Part shown: positions 8,356 through 15,910 of the stretch, in pieces
How positions within the stretch are numbered: the first letter of the stretch is position 1
Layout: each line of letters opens with the position of its first letter
NCBI GenBank assembly: GCA_003696465.1
Contig: RFHG01000402.1
Coordinates: 1 to 19,301 of the forward strand
Direction of reading: 5' to 3'
From: Gammaproteobacteria bacterium
GTDB lineage: Bacteria > Pseudomonadota > Gammaproteobacteria > J044
DNA: 19,301 nt
Program-made: the position numbers and the translations under genes
The notes under the pieces: model-generated
What the model saw: only the letters and a program-made list of their open reading frames with translations
Told to the model about the DNA's origin: nothing
Databases searched by the model: none

Positions 8356-8408
8356 ATTGGCAACACGGCATCTTGTGGTGCCCAATCACCCATGTCCGCG
8401 TTGCCAAT
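8356..8408. repeat. Long imperfect inverted repeat / stem-loop between radA and the EAL gene
   Basis: ATTGGCAACACGG at 8356-8368 pairs with CCGCGTTGCCAAT at 8396-8408: 13 bp with one mismatch, tolerated as a wobble pair in one of the two RNA strands. The 27-nt interior holds a smaller hairpin, GGTG (8377-8380) with CACC (8387-8390). There is no T-run on either side, so it is not a standard intrinsic terminator. It could still end the radA transcript, protect its 3' end, act in the leader region of the EAL gene, or be the remnant of a small repeat element. Confidence 0.6.
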
Positions 8409-8471
8409 CTTCGTAATAGTCCCGCTGTCACATGCAATCCGCGCCTTGAGCCGGATGATTTTGCACCGCAA

Positions 8472-8485
8472 TCTGCGCGCGCAGA
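8472..8485. repeat. 14-bp perfect GC-rich palindrome just after radA
   Basis: TCTGCGCGCGCAGA is its own reverse complement and lies 17 bp past the radA stop. The core is alternating CG. In RNA it could form only a short stem with a tiny loop. It is a possible protein site or part of a weak termination region; no further evidence. Confidence 0.3.
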
Positions 8486-8501
8486 ATCAATCAGGCCTTG
8501 C

Positions 8502-9869
8502 TCAAAAATGATCGAGCAGTTCGGCCACACGGGAAAGCGCGGTGACTTCCATTCCGGGTATGGCCTTGCGCGGGGTATTCGCCTTGGGTACCAGGGCACG
8601 GCGAAAGCCGTGCTTGGCCGCCTCGCGCAGCCGCTCCTCGCCATTGGGCACGGGGCGTATCTCGCCGGCCAGGCCGATCTCGCCAAAGGCCACCAGGTCC
8701 GGAGGCAACGGCCGGTCGCGAAAGCTCGACAGCATGGCCAGCAGCAGGGGCAGGTCGGCGGCGGTCTCGGTGACGCGCACACCGCCGACGATGTTGGCAA
8801 ACACGTCCTGGTCGTACATGGCGATCCCGGCATGCCGGTGCAGCACGGCCAGCAGCATGGCCAGGCGGTTCTGTTCCAGACCCACGGTCACGCGTCTGGG
8901 GTTGGCCAGGTGCGACTCGGCCACCAGGGCCTGCACCTCCACCAGCATGGGGCGCGTACCCTCGCGGGTCACCATGATGACGCTGCCGGGCACCGGCTCC
9001 TCGTGGCGCGAGAGGAAGATGGCCGAGGGATTGCTGACCCCCTTGAGGCCATCCTCGCCCATGGCAAAGACACCGATTTCGTTGACCGCGCCGAAGCGGT
9101 TCTTGACCGCGCGCAGCACGCGATAGCGGCCACCCGGATCGCCCTCGAAGTAGAGCACCGAGTCGACCATGTGTTCCAGCACCCGGGGGCCGGCAAGCTG
9201 GCCTTCCTTGGTGACGTGCCCCACCAGGAACAGGGCGGTGTGGGTCTGCTTGGCATGGCGTACCAGGCGCGCCGCGCTCTCGCGCAACTGGCTCACCGAC
9301 CCCGGGGCAGACTGCAGCAGTTCGGTCCATGCGGTCTGGATGGAGTCGATGACCATCACGCCCGGTCGTTCCCGGCGTGCGGTATCGAGGATGCGTTCGA
9401 CGCAGGTCTCGGCCAGCAGCTGCAACCCGTCGGCCTCGAGGCCGAGGCGGCGTGCACGCAGGCTGACCTGTTGCAGCGATTCCTCACCGGTCACGTACAG
9501 GGGCCTGAGTGCCTGCAGGCCGGCCAGGGTCTGCAGCAGCAGGGTGGACTTGCCGATGCCCGGGTCGCCTCCGATCAGTACCACCGAGCCATGCACCAGG
9601 CCGCTGCCGAGGACGCGATCCAGCTCGGCCTGGCCGGTGGGGGTGCGTGCCTCGGCTTCCAGTCGTACCTCGCCCAGCGGGGTGACACTGGCGCGCTCGC
9701 CGGCGTAACCGGCATGGCGGCTGTTGCCGCCCTTGCCGCCCGGGGTCGGGGGTTCGGCGGCCACCTCCTCCAGGGTGTTCCAGGCCCCGCAGTCACCGCA
9801 CTGTCCGCCCCACTTGGGGTGCAGGGCGCCGCATTCGGTGCACTGGTACTGGCTGCGCGCACGGGCCAT
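8502..9869 (-). CDS. radA: DNA repair protein RadA (Sms), RecA-like branch-migration ATPase
   Basis: RadA helps process recombination intermediates and stalled forks by extending or unwinding RecA-made branches. The 455-residue length is standard. The N-terminal four-cysteine zinc finger uses C10, C13, C24 and C27 (CTECG…CGDCG). The Walker A site is GGDPGIGKST (about 100-109) and Walker B is VMVIDSIQT (171-179). The RadA-specific KNRFG motif is at 256-260. A Lon-protease-like C-terminal domain follows, ending in AELLDHF. The ATG at 9869 overlaps the stop of the upstream CorB-like gene as TGATG, so the two are coupled and co-transcribed. All diagnostic motifs are intact. Confidence 0.97.
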   Translation of the reverse strand: MARARSQYQCTECGALHPKWGGQCGDCGAWNTLEEVAAEPPTPGGKGGNSRHAGYAGERASVTPLGEVRLEAEARTPTGQAELDRVLGSGLVHGSVVLIGGDPGIGKSTLLLQTLAGLQALRPLYVTGEESLQQVSLRARRLGLEADGLQLLAETCVERILDTARRERPGVMVIDSIQTAWTELLQSAPGSVSQLRESAARLVRHAKQTHTALFLVGHVTKEGQLAGPRVLEHMVDSVLYFEGDPGGRYRVLRAVKNRFGAVNEIGVFAMGEDGLKGVSNPSAIFLSRHEEPVPGSVIMVTREGTRPMLVEVQALVAESHLANPRRVTVGLEQNRLAMLLAVLHRHAGIAMYDQDVFANIVGGVRVTETAADLPLLLAMLSSFRDRPLPPDLVAFGEIGLAGEIRPVPNGEERLREAAKHGFRRALVPKANTPRKAIPGMEVTALSRVAELLDHF

Positions 9870-11155
9870 CAGCCGCTGGTCTCCGTCTCTTCCCGCGATT
9901 TCAGTCTGGGGCCGGCCTTGACCCGGCGGATGGCATTGTCCTCGACCTTGACCACCTCCATCGGATGCCCGCCGATGAGCACGCTGGTACCCGGTCGCGG
10001 GATCATCTCGAGGTGCTCGAGGATCAGGCCGTTCAGCGTGCGCGGGCCGTCGGTGGGCAGGTCCCAGCCGAGCACGCGGTTGATCTCGCGGATGTGCGTG
10101 CTGCCGTCGATCAGCCAGGTGCCATCCTCCTGAGGCGTGATGTGGCGCGAATAGCCGGAGGGGTCGGTGGTGAACTCGCCGACGATTTCCTCGAGCAGGT
10201 CTTCCAGCGTGACCAGGCCGAGGATTTCGCCGTATTCGTCCACCACCAGGCCGATGCGCCGGCGTTCGCGCTTGAAGTTGAGCAGCTGCTGGTTCAGCGA
10301 GGTGCCCTCGGGGATGAAGTACACCGGGCGCAGGTGTTCCTGGAAGGTGTCCGGGGTCAGGCGCTTGCGCAGCAGCAGCTTGAGGATGTTGCGCACATGG
10401 ATGAATCCGAGCACCTGGTCGATGCTGTCGCGGTACACCGGCAGGCGGGTGTAGGAGGTGTTGGCCAGCTGGTCGATGATCTCGTCCCAGTCGTCGTTCA
10501 GGTCGATGCCGACGATCTCGTTGCGCGGCACCATGATGTCCTCGACCGTGATGCGCTCGAGGTCGAGGATGCCGATCAGCATCTTCTGGTGCTCGCGGGG
10601 AATCAGGCTGTTGGCCTCGTTGAGCACGGTACGCAGTTCCTCGCGGCTCAGGGCCGCATTGCCGCGGGCCTCCACCGGCACGCCCAGCAGCCGCAGCAGG
10701 CCGTTGGCCAGCAGGTTGACCAGCCATACCAGCGGGTAGGCGATCTTCAGCAGCGGGGTATAGATCCAGGCCGCCGGGTAGGCCACCTTTTCTGCATGCA
10801 GCGCGGCCAGGGTCTTGGGTGCCACCTCGGCAAAGATCAGCAGCATCAGGGTCAGCACCCCGGTGGCGATGGCCAGCCCGGCATCGCCGTACAGGCGCAG
10901 TGCGATGAGCGTCGCCAGCTGGGTGATGAGGATGTTGACGAAGTTGTTGCCGAGCAGGATCAGGCCGATCAGCCGGTCGGGCTTGTCCAGCAGGGCCTGC
11001 GCGCGCTGGGCCCCCTTGTGTCCCTGTTCGGCGAGGTGGCGCAGCTTGTAGCGGTTGAGTGCCATCAGCGCCGTCTCCGAACCGGAGAAGAAGGCCGACA
11101 GCAGGAACAGTCCGCCAAGCGCGGCGAAGAGGATGCCTATGGGGGTGTCGTCCAA
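9869..11155 (-). CDS. yfjD: CNNM/CBS-domain membrane protein, HlyC/CorC (CorB/YfjD-like) family
   Basis: Members of this family (Salmonella CorB, E. coli YfjD) are linked to magnesium and cobalt efflux or homeostasis. The 428-residue product has an N-terminal DUF21/CNNM membrane domain (about 1-180) with the SAFFSGSETALMALN motif and AEVAPKTLAALHAEKVA. Two CBS domains follow (about 200-320; EDIMVPRNEIVGIDLND and GLVVDEYGEILGLVTLEDLLEEIVG), then a C-terminal CorC_HlyC domain (about 340-415). The start codon appears to be TTG at 11155: no ATG or GTG lies between it and an upstream in-frame stop (11192-11194), and the length before the SGSET motif matches the family. A strong promoter sits just upstream. 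The neighbour ypjD–yfjD order is the same as in E. coli, which supports the assignment. Confidence 0.92.
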   Translation of the reverse strand: MDDTPIGILFAALGGLFLLSAFFSGSETALMALNRYKLRHLAEQGHKGAQRAQALLDKPDRLIGLILLGNNFVNILITQLATLIALRLYGDAGLAIATGVLTLMLLIFAEVAPKTLAALHAEKVAYPAAWIYTPLLKIAYPLVWLVNLLANGLLRLLGVPVEARGNAALSREELRTVLNEANSLIPREHQKMLIGILDLERITVEDIMVPRNEIVGIDLNDDWDEIIDQLANTSYTRLPVYRDSIDQVLGFIHVRNILKLLLRKRLTPDTFQEHLRPVYFIPEGTSLNQQLLNFKRERRRIGLVVDEYGEILGLVTLEDLLEEIVGEFTTDPSGYSRHITPQEDGTWLIDGSTHIREINRVLGWDLPTDGPRTLNGLILEHLEMIPRPGTSVLIGGHPMEVVKVEDNAIRRVKAGPRLKSREETETSG

Positions 11156-11190
11156 GCGGTCAGTACCGTCCAGCGATGTAATGGAGGGCC

Positions 11191-11219
11191 ATTATCGGCA
11201 TGCGCCGGCAGGGCTTCAA
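11191..11219 (-). promoter_or_regulatory. Sigma-70 promoter for the yfjD-like gene and radA
   Basis: On the minus strand TTGAAG (11219-11214), a 17-bp spacer and GATAAT (11196-11191) form a good sigma-70 match (four and five of six). The -35 lies over the final codons and stop of ypjD. Transcription would begin near 11184, about 29 nt before the TTG start. This lets the CorB-like gene and radA be expressed apart from ypjD. Confidence 0.6.
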
Positions 11220-12037
11220 GCGGCCCCGCCGCGACCCAGGATCAGCTCCAGCACCAGCTTGCTGCCGAAGTAGGCCAGCATCAGCACGACGAAGGCGCCC
11301 AGGGTCCAGTTCACGGCCAGGCGCCCGCGCCAGCCGAAGCGCCAGTGGCCGAACAGCAGCACGCCGTAGATGAACCAGGCGGCGATGGAAAGGATGGTCT
11401 TGTGCACCACGTGCTGCGCGAACATGTCCTCGAGATAGACGAAGCCGCTGGCCAGGGCGATGGTCAGGAGGATGAACCCGAGCAGGATGAAGCGAAACAG
11501 CAGATGTTCCATCTCGGCCAGGGGCGGGAGCACACGCAGCAGGCCGCCCGGCTGGTGGTTGTGCAGGTGGCGGATCTGGTAGGCCAGCAGCAGGGCCTGC
11601 AGGGTGGCCAGGGTCAGTACGCTGTAGGCCAGCAGCGAGATGAAGATGTGCAGGTCGAGGCGGGCGTTGGGGTGGCCGGCGATGAAGCTGATTTCGGGCA
11701 GGCTGCCGGCCAGGACCGCGCTGATGCCGGCAAAGGGCAGCAGGACCAGGCCCAGGCTGATGCTCACCCGTCCGAAGCAGGAGACCAGCAGCAGCGCCGC
11801 TGCCATCCAGCCCACGGCCGACAGGGCGCGGAAGAAGCCGAGGTCGAGCCCTTCGGGGGTGACGATGGCTTGCCACAGGGCCACGCCGTGCAGGATCAGG
11901 GCCAGCAGCCAGGTGCCGAGCAGCAGCCGCGAGTCGATGGCGGTGCCGTTGCGCATGCGCCCGCGCAGCTGTACCGCCACCAGCGCGGTGGTGAGGAGGT
12001 AGGCGAGCATGGCCAGCGCAGTGAGCAGAGGGTGCAT
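11216..12037 (-). CDS. ypjD: Inner-membrane protein YpjD, CcsA/HemX-like cytochrome c assembly family
   Basis: A polytopic membrane protein of 273 residues from the ATG at 12037, with about eight hydrophobic helices. A TTG-initiated extension to 12061 is less likely. Conserved histidine-bearing segments of the CcsA-like fold are visible: LILHGVALW, LDLHIFISLLAYS and HKTILSIAAWFIYG. The YpjD-type ending YFGSKLVLELIL is also present. Proteins of this type are annotated by homology to cytochrome c assembly factors, but YpjD itself has no proven role in that pathway. The context is diagnostic: ypjD beside a CorB-like gene and opposite ffh is a conserved gammaproteobacterial arrangement. No other cytochrome c biogenesis genes are nearby, so a haem role remains inference. 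Confidence 0.88.
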   Translation of the reverse strand: MHPLLTALAMLAYLLTTALVAVQLRGRMRNGTAIDSRLLLGTWLLALILHGVALWQAIVTPEGLDLGFFRALSAVGWMAAALLLVSCFGRVSISLGLVLLPFAGISAVLAGSLPEISFIAGHPNARLDLHIFISLLAYSVLTLATLQALLLAYQIRHLHNHQPGGLLRVLPPLAEMEHLLFRFILLGFILLTIALASGFVYLEDMFAQHVVHKTILSIAAWFIYGVLLFGHWRFGWRGRLAVNWTLGAFVVLMLAYFGSKLVLELILGRGGAA

Positions 12038-12120
12038 CGGATCCTGTCCAACGGTTGCCAAGGGGGCTGCATGGGGGTTCCCCGGATTCCGGTCCGGCGG
12101 TTCGCCCGCGCAGTCGCACT

Positions 12121-12126
12121 AGAATA
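12121..12126 (-). promoter_or_regulatory. Weak candidate -10 for ypjD
   Basis: The minus strand reads TATTCT (four of six), with TTCCCT 17 bp upstream as a poor -35. A start near 12114 would put the centre of the CRP-like site at about -65, near the -61.5 position used by class I CRP activation. The poor -35 is compatible with activator dependence. Confidence 0.3.
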
Positions 12127-12171
12127 CCCGAAGGGGGCGGCACAGGGAACGCGCAGCGGCGCCGGGAAAAA

Positions 12172-12187
12172 TGTGATGGTCATCACA
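12172..12187. promoter_or_regulatory. CRP (cAMP receptor protein) binding site
   Basis: TGTGATGGTCATCACA has both CRP half-sites, TGTGA and TCACA, perfect and separated by six bases. The inner T and A also fit (TGTGAT…ATCACA). The flanks add A5 at 12167-12171 and T5 at 12189-12193, as in the extended consensus. It lies 159 bp before the phosphodiesterase ATG at 12347 and about 135 bp before the ypjD ATG, so it could serve either gene. CRP/Vfr-type control is inferred from sequence only. FNR/ANR sites (TTGAT…ATCAA) fit less well. Confidence 0.8.
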
Positions 12188-12346
12188 GTTTTTGAGCCGT
12201 TCGTTCCGCCGCAATCGACCATTTGTCATCATTGCGCAGCAGTACACGCCCGATGCGGGGGCGTATGCTATGTTTGCAGGGAAATAATGATGGGCCGCCG
12301 CAGCAGGCCGCGCGGGGCCCGGCAACAGGAACCGGAAAAACACATC

Positions 12347-13114
12347 ATGCAGTTGCGCATCCTGGGTTGCAGTGGCGGCATTGGCGGTGAGCGCCGCACC
12401 ACATCGATGCTGGTCGATGACGACCTGCTGATCGACTGCGGCACCGGGGTGGGCGAGCTGTCGCTGGACGAGATGGCACGGCTGCGGCACGTCTTTCTCA
12501 GTCATACCCATCTTGATCACATCGCCGGATTGCCGCTGCTGGTCGATACCCTGTTCAATCACCTGATCGAGCGCCCCCTGATCATCCATGCCCAGCCCGA
12601 GAGCATGGAGATCATCCAGCAGCACATCTTCAACTGGCAGATCTGGCCCGATTTCTTCGAGCTGCCGGCCCACAGCAAGCCCAGCGTGGTGTTCGAGGCC
12701 ATGCGGCCCGGCGAGACGGTGGAGATCGATGGCCGCCGGATCGAGATGATTCCGGTCAACCATACCGTGCCGACCGTGGGTTATCGGGTGCAGGGAAGCG
12801 GGGGCAGCTTCGCCTTCAGTGGTGATACCACCCGCAACGAGACCCTCTGGGCGGCACTCAATGCCCACGACGGGCTCGACCTGCTGGTGGTCGAGTGCGG
12901 CTTCTCCGACGAGGAGCGGGAGATCGCCGAGCTGGCCAAGCACTATTCGCCTGAGCTGCTGGCCGCCGATCTGCAGCAGCTCAGGCACGACCCCGAGATC
13001 CTCATTACCCATCTCAAGCCCGGCGACGAGGAGCGCATCTTTGCCGAACTCGAGGCTGCCGTTTCCGGCCGCCGTCTGCGTCGGCTCACCGGTGGCGACC
13101 GATTCCAGTTATAA
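12347..13114 (+). CDS. 3',5'-cyclic-nucleotide phosphodiesterase, metallo-beta-lactamase fold (class II-like)
   Basis: Predicted to hydrolyse a 3',5'-cyclic nucleotide, probably cAMP, to the 5'-monophosphate using a two-metal centre. The 255-residue protein begins directly with the first strand (MQLRILGCSGGIGG). The metal-binding signature SHTHLDHIAGLP gives H53, H55, D57 and H58. Further ligands are H139 (VNHTVPTVGYR), D160 (FAFSGDTTR) and H222 (ITHLKPGD). This pattern resembles class II cyclic-nucleotide phosphodiesterases, though other MBL-fold hydrolases (for example RNase Z-like enzymes) share parts of it. ATG 12347 was chosen because the conserved fold starts there. An in-frame ATG pair at 12287/12290 has a better ribosome site (AGGGA) and would add 20 basic residues. 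A CRP site upstream supports a cAMP role. The gene ends 32 bp before ffh. Confidence 0.82.
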   Translation: MQLRILGCSGGIGGERRTTSMLVDDDLLIDCGTGVGELSLDEMARLRHVFLSHTHLDHIAGLPLLVDTLFNHLIERPLIIHAQPESMEIIQQHIFNWQIWPDFFELPAHSKPSVVFEAMRPGETVEIDGRRIEMIPVNHTVPTVGYRVQGSGGSFAFSGDTTRNETLWAALNAHDGLDLLVVECGFSDEEREIAELAKHYSPELLAADLQQLRHDPEILITHLKPGDEERIFAELEAAVSGRRLRRLTGGDRFQL

Positions 13115-13115
13115 T
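13110..13115 (+). promoter_or_regulatory. -10 element of the ffh promoter
   Basis: A perfect TATAAT overlaps the TAA stop of the phosphodiesterase gene. The region 16-18 bp upstream (TCACCGG) has no good -35. Transcription would start near 13122, about 25 nt before the ffh ATG. ffh can therefore probably be transcribed independently of the gene before it. Confidence 0.5.
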
Positions 13116-13146
13116 CACGGCTTTCCCGTAGCCCAAGTCCCTTCCC

Positions 13147-14520
13147 ATGTTCGACAATCTCAGTCAGCGGCTGAACAAGACCATCCGCAGCCTGCGCGGT
13201 CAGGCCCGTCTCAGCGAAGACAACATCAAGGATGCCCTGCGCGAGGTGCGCATGGCCCTGCTCGAGGCCGATGTCGCCCTGCCTGTGGTCAAGCAGTTCG
13301 TCAACGAGGTGCGCGAGCGGGCCATCGGCCAGGAGGTCATGGGCAGTGTCACGCCCGGTCAGGCATTCATCAAGATCGTCCACGACGAGCTGGTGCGCGT
13401 CATGGGCGAGCACAACGAACGCCTCGACCTGGCCGCCCAGCCACCTGCCGTCATCCTCATGGCCGGCCTGCAGGGCGCGGGCAAGACCACCACCGTGGGC
13501 AAGCTCGCGCGGCTGCTGAAGGAGCGCGAGGGCAAGTCGGTAATGGTGGTTTCGGCCGACGTGCATCGCCCGGCGGCCATTCGCCAGCTCGAGACCGTGG
13601 CCGGCCAGGTGGGCGCCGAGTTTTATCCCAGCAGTGCCGACCAGCCGGTGGAGGAGATCGTGCGCGGGGCCCTGGATGCCGCCCGCAAGGGCTTCAAGGA
13701 TGTCCTCATCGTCGATACCGCGGGCCGCCTGCACATCGACGACGAGATGATGGACGAGATCCGGCGCATCCATGCCGTGGCCAATCCGGTCGAGACCCTG
13801 TTCGTGGTCGACAGCATGACCGGCCAGGATGCGGCCAATACCGCGCATGCCTTCGACGAGGCGCTGCCGCTGACCGGGGTCATCCTGACCAAGGCCGATG
13901 GCGACGCGCGCGGCGGTGCCGCGCTTTCGGTGCGCAGCATCACCGGCAAGCCGATCAAGTTCATCGGCACCGGCGAAAAGCTCGATGCCCTGGAGCCGTT
14001 CCATCCCGACCGCATTGCCTCGCGCATCCTCGACATGGGCGATGTGGTCAGCCTGGTGGAGGAGGCGCAGCAGAAGCTCGACCAGGACAAGGCGAAGAAG
14101 CTGGCCGGCAAGCTGCGCAAGGGCAAGCAGTTCGATCTGGAAGACCTGCGCGACCAGCTCCTGCAGATGGAAAAGCTCGGCGGCCTGTCGAACCTGATGG
14201 ACAAGCTCCCGGGCATGGCCAATGTGCCGGAGCACGTGCGCAAGCAGGCCGACGACCGCCAGTTCAAGCGCATGATTGCCATCATCAACTCCATGACGCC
14301 GCAGGAACGGCGCCATCCGGCCATCATCAAGGGCTCGCGCAAGCGCCGCATTGCGGCCGGCTCCGGTACCCAGGTACAGGATGTTAACCGCCTGCTCAAG
14401 CAGCACCAGCAGATGGCCAAGGCGATGAAGAAGTTCTCCAAGGGCGGAATGGCCAAGATGCTCAAGATGATGGGCGGCAAGGGCGGTGGTGGACTGCCGC
14501 CCGGGATGATGCCGTTCTGA
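13147..14520 (+). CDS. ffh: Signal recognition particle protein Ffh (SRP54 homologue)
   Basis: Ffh binds 4.5S RNA and signal sequences of nascent inner-membrane proteins, and docks with FtsY at the membrane as a GTPase. The 457-residue product has the N domain (about 1-90). The G domain carries G1 GLQGAGKTTT (107-116), G3 DTAGR (190-194) and G4 TKAD (248-251). The methionine-rich M domain starts near 330 (FDLEDLRDQLLQMEKLGG) and the tail ends MAKMLKMMGG…GMMPF. Length and motif order are standard. The start MFDNLSQRLN is conserved, although no strong Shine-Dalgarno precedes it. A TATAAT lies 32 bp upstream. In most Gammaproteobacteria rpsP follows soon after; here 4.7 kb of transport genes intervene. 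Confidence 0.98.
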   Translation: MFDNLSQRLNKTIRSLRGQARLSEDNIKDALREVRMALLEADVALPVVKQFVNEVRERAIGQEVMGSVTPGQAFIKIVHDELVRVMGEHNERLDLAAQPPAVILMAGLQGAGKTTTVGKLARLLKEREGKSVMVVSADVHRPAAIRQLETVAGQVGAEFYPSSADQPVEEIVRGALDAARKGFKDVLIVDTAGRLHIDDEMMDEIRRIHAVANPVETLFVVDSMTGQDAANTAHAFDEALPLTGVILTKADGDARGGAALSVRSITGKPIKFIGTGEKLDALEPFHPDRIASRILDMGDVVSLVEEAQQKLDQDKAKKLAGKLRKGKQFDLEDLRDQLLQMEKLGGLSNLMDKLPGMANVPEHVRKQADDRQFKRMIAIINSMTPQERRHPAIIKGSRKRRIAAGSGTQVQDVNRLLKQHQQMAKAMKKFSKGGMAKMLKMMGGKGGGGLPPGMMPF

Positions 14521-14545
14521 ACCCCACCGCTACAGGGAGCCCTGC

Positions 14546-15304
14546 ATGAAACCGATCCGTCTGTTGACATTCCTTCTGCTGTTGCCACTGGCGTTTGCGG
14601 CGCATGCCGGCGAGGCGGTGGACCCGCATCACCTCAAGCTCGTGGGTGACAGCTGGCCGCCCTATGTCGATGCCGGCCTGCCGGGCAAGGGTGCCGCCAC
14701 CGAGGTGGTCACCACGGCGCTGAAGCGCGCCGGCTACAGCAGCGAGGTCGAGATTCGCGACTGGGCGCACGTCAAGAAGGGGGCCGAGCTGGGCATCTAC
14801 GACGGCCTCATCGCGGCCTGGAAGACGCCCGCACGCGAGCAGCGCTTCCTCTTCAGCGAGCCCTATCTGGTCAGCCACATCCACCTGGTCAAGCGCCGTG
14901 ATGCAGATTTCGACTTCAAGGATGTGGAGAAGATTCCGGGGCTGGTGGTCGGCGTGGTGCGCGACTATCGCTACAGCCCCAGGACCTACCACAACGACAA
15001 CCTCATCCTGGTCGAGGCCAGCCATGTGCTGCAGAACCTGGATCGCTTGCAGAAGGGTGAGATCGACCTGACCCTGGCCGATGCGCGCGTGCTCAAGTAC
15101 CTCATCAGCAAGCATTTCCCGCACCAGGCACGAAACTTTGTCATCTCCCCTCAGGAGTGGAGCCAGCGCCCGGTGCACTTCGCCGTCAGCAAGATGAACC
15201 CGCGTCATGTCGAGATCATCGGCGCCTTCAACCGCGCGCTGGAGGGCATGCGCAAGGACGGTACCCTGCGCGAGATCTACCGTCGCCATCTCGAGGGGGA
15301 GTGA
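14546..15304 (+). CDS. Periplasmic solute-binding protein, family 3 (amino-acid receptor-like), no permease nearby
   Basis: The 252-residue product has a signal peptide (MKPIRLLTFLLLLPLAFAAHA, cleavage near 22). The SBP_bac_3 fold shows LVGDSWPPYVDAG near the start of the mature protein, the IAAWKTPAREQRFLFSEPYL block, and the VVGVVRDYRYSP and DLTLADARVLKYLI segments. Such proteins usually bind polar amino acids for ABC importers, but no permease or ATPase of that type is nearby. Orphan members can act as sensors, enzymes or lone receptors, so the ligand is unknown. AGGGAG precedes the ATG by six bases. The gene begins 25 bp after ffh and ends 3 bp before the DUF4136 lipoprotein gene, suggesting co-transcription. 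Confidence 0.88.
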   Translation: MKPIRLLTFLLLLPLAFAAHAGEAVDPHHLKLVGDSWPPYVDAGLPGKGAATEVVTTALKRAGYSSEVEIRDWAHVKKGAELGIYDGLIAAWKTPAREQRFLFSEPYLVSHIHLVKRRDADFDFKDVEKIPGLVVGVVRDYRYSPRTYHNDNLILVEASHVLQNLDRLQKGEIDLTLADARVLKYLISKHFPHQARNFVISPQEWSQRPVHFAVSKMNPRHVEIIGAFNRALEGMRKDGTLREIYRRHLEGE

Positions 15305-15307
15305 GAC

Positions 15308-15910
15308 ATGACCCGCCTGCATCGCCTGTTGCTTCCGCTGCTGATCCTGCTGCTGGCCGGCTGCAGCACGCTCAGCGTGCAGACCGACTACGACCCGGAA
15401 TACGACTTCACCCGGCTCAAGACCTGGACCTGGGTCAAGGGGCGCAAGCCCAGCGACGACGTGCGCATCAACAACGACCTGATGCGCAAGCGCATCGAGC
15501 GTGCCATCAGTGCCGTGCTGGCCGCCCGTGGCTATCGGTATGTGGAAAAGGGGCCGGCCGACTTCCAGGTCAACTGGTTCGGTGCCATCGATCGCAAGAT
15601 CCGCTACGAGACCATCAGCCACTTCTATGGCACGCTGGGCTACGGGCCGTACTACGGCGGGTACTGGCCGGCCTATACCCAGACCTACCCGGTGGAGTAC
15701 GAGGAAGGCACGTTGATCATCGATATCCTCGACGGCAAGACCCACAAGCTTGTCTGGCGCGGCGTCGGCTCCGACTACGTGACCGAGCACAAGAATCCGG
15801 CCGAGCTCGACAAGGGCATACGCGAGGCAGTGGAGAAGATCCTGGCCGGGTTCCCGCCGGGTCGCGCGATTGATCAGGGGGCATCGGAGGCTGCCTCGCA
15901 GGGCCGGTGA
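15308..15910 (+). CDS. DUF4136 domain lipoprotein
   Basis: The 200-residue product has a lipoprotein signal ending in the lipobox LLAGC (Cys19). It then shows the DUF4136 pattern: YDPEYDFTRLKTWTW at the start, NNDLMRKRIERAISAVLAARGY in the middle, a Tyr/Gly-rich stretch (YGTLGYGPYYGGYWPAY), and GTLIIDILDGKTHKLVWRG followed by the C-terminal helix. The fold is thought to sit at the outer membrane; its function is unknown. Translation starts from an ATG three bases after the previous stop, with GAGGGGGAG as the ribosome site, so it is coupled to the solute-binding protein gene. Its own stop overlaps the GTG of the next gene. Confidence 0.88.
   Translation: MTRLHRLLLPLLILLLAGCSTLSVQTDYDPEYDFTRLKTWTWVKGRKPSDDVRINNDLMRKRIERAISAVLAARGYRYVEKGPADFQVNWFGAIDRKIRYETISHFYGTLGYGPYYGGYWPAYTQTYPVEYEEGTLIIDILDGKTHKLVWRGVGSDYVTEHKNPAELDKGIREAVEKILAGFPPGRAIDQGASEAASQGR

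Larger units (their letters stand above)
12038..12346. promoter_or_regulatory. Divergent control region between ypjD and the cyclic-nucleotide phosphodiesterase gene
   Basis: This 309-bp gap carries signals for two diverging genes. It holds the CRP-like operator at 12172-12187. For ypjD, a weak minus-strand -10 TATTCT (12126-12121) has an even weaker -35 at 17 bp. For the phosphodiesterase I see TTGTCA (12223-12228) and TATGCT (12263-12268), but these two are not spaced as one promoter. No convincing small gene or RNA was found in the gap. Confidence 0.5.

Noticed and set aside
9965..13114. A 1049-codon open frame on the plus strand ending with the phosphodiesterase
   Set aside because: Only the last 255 codons are protein-like. 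The upstream part runs antisense to the CorB-like gene and ypjD, is Gln/Ala/Gly-rich and has no domain pattern.
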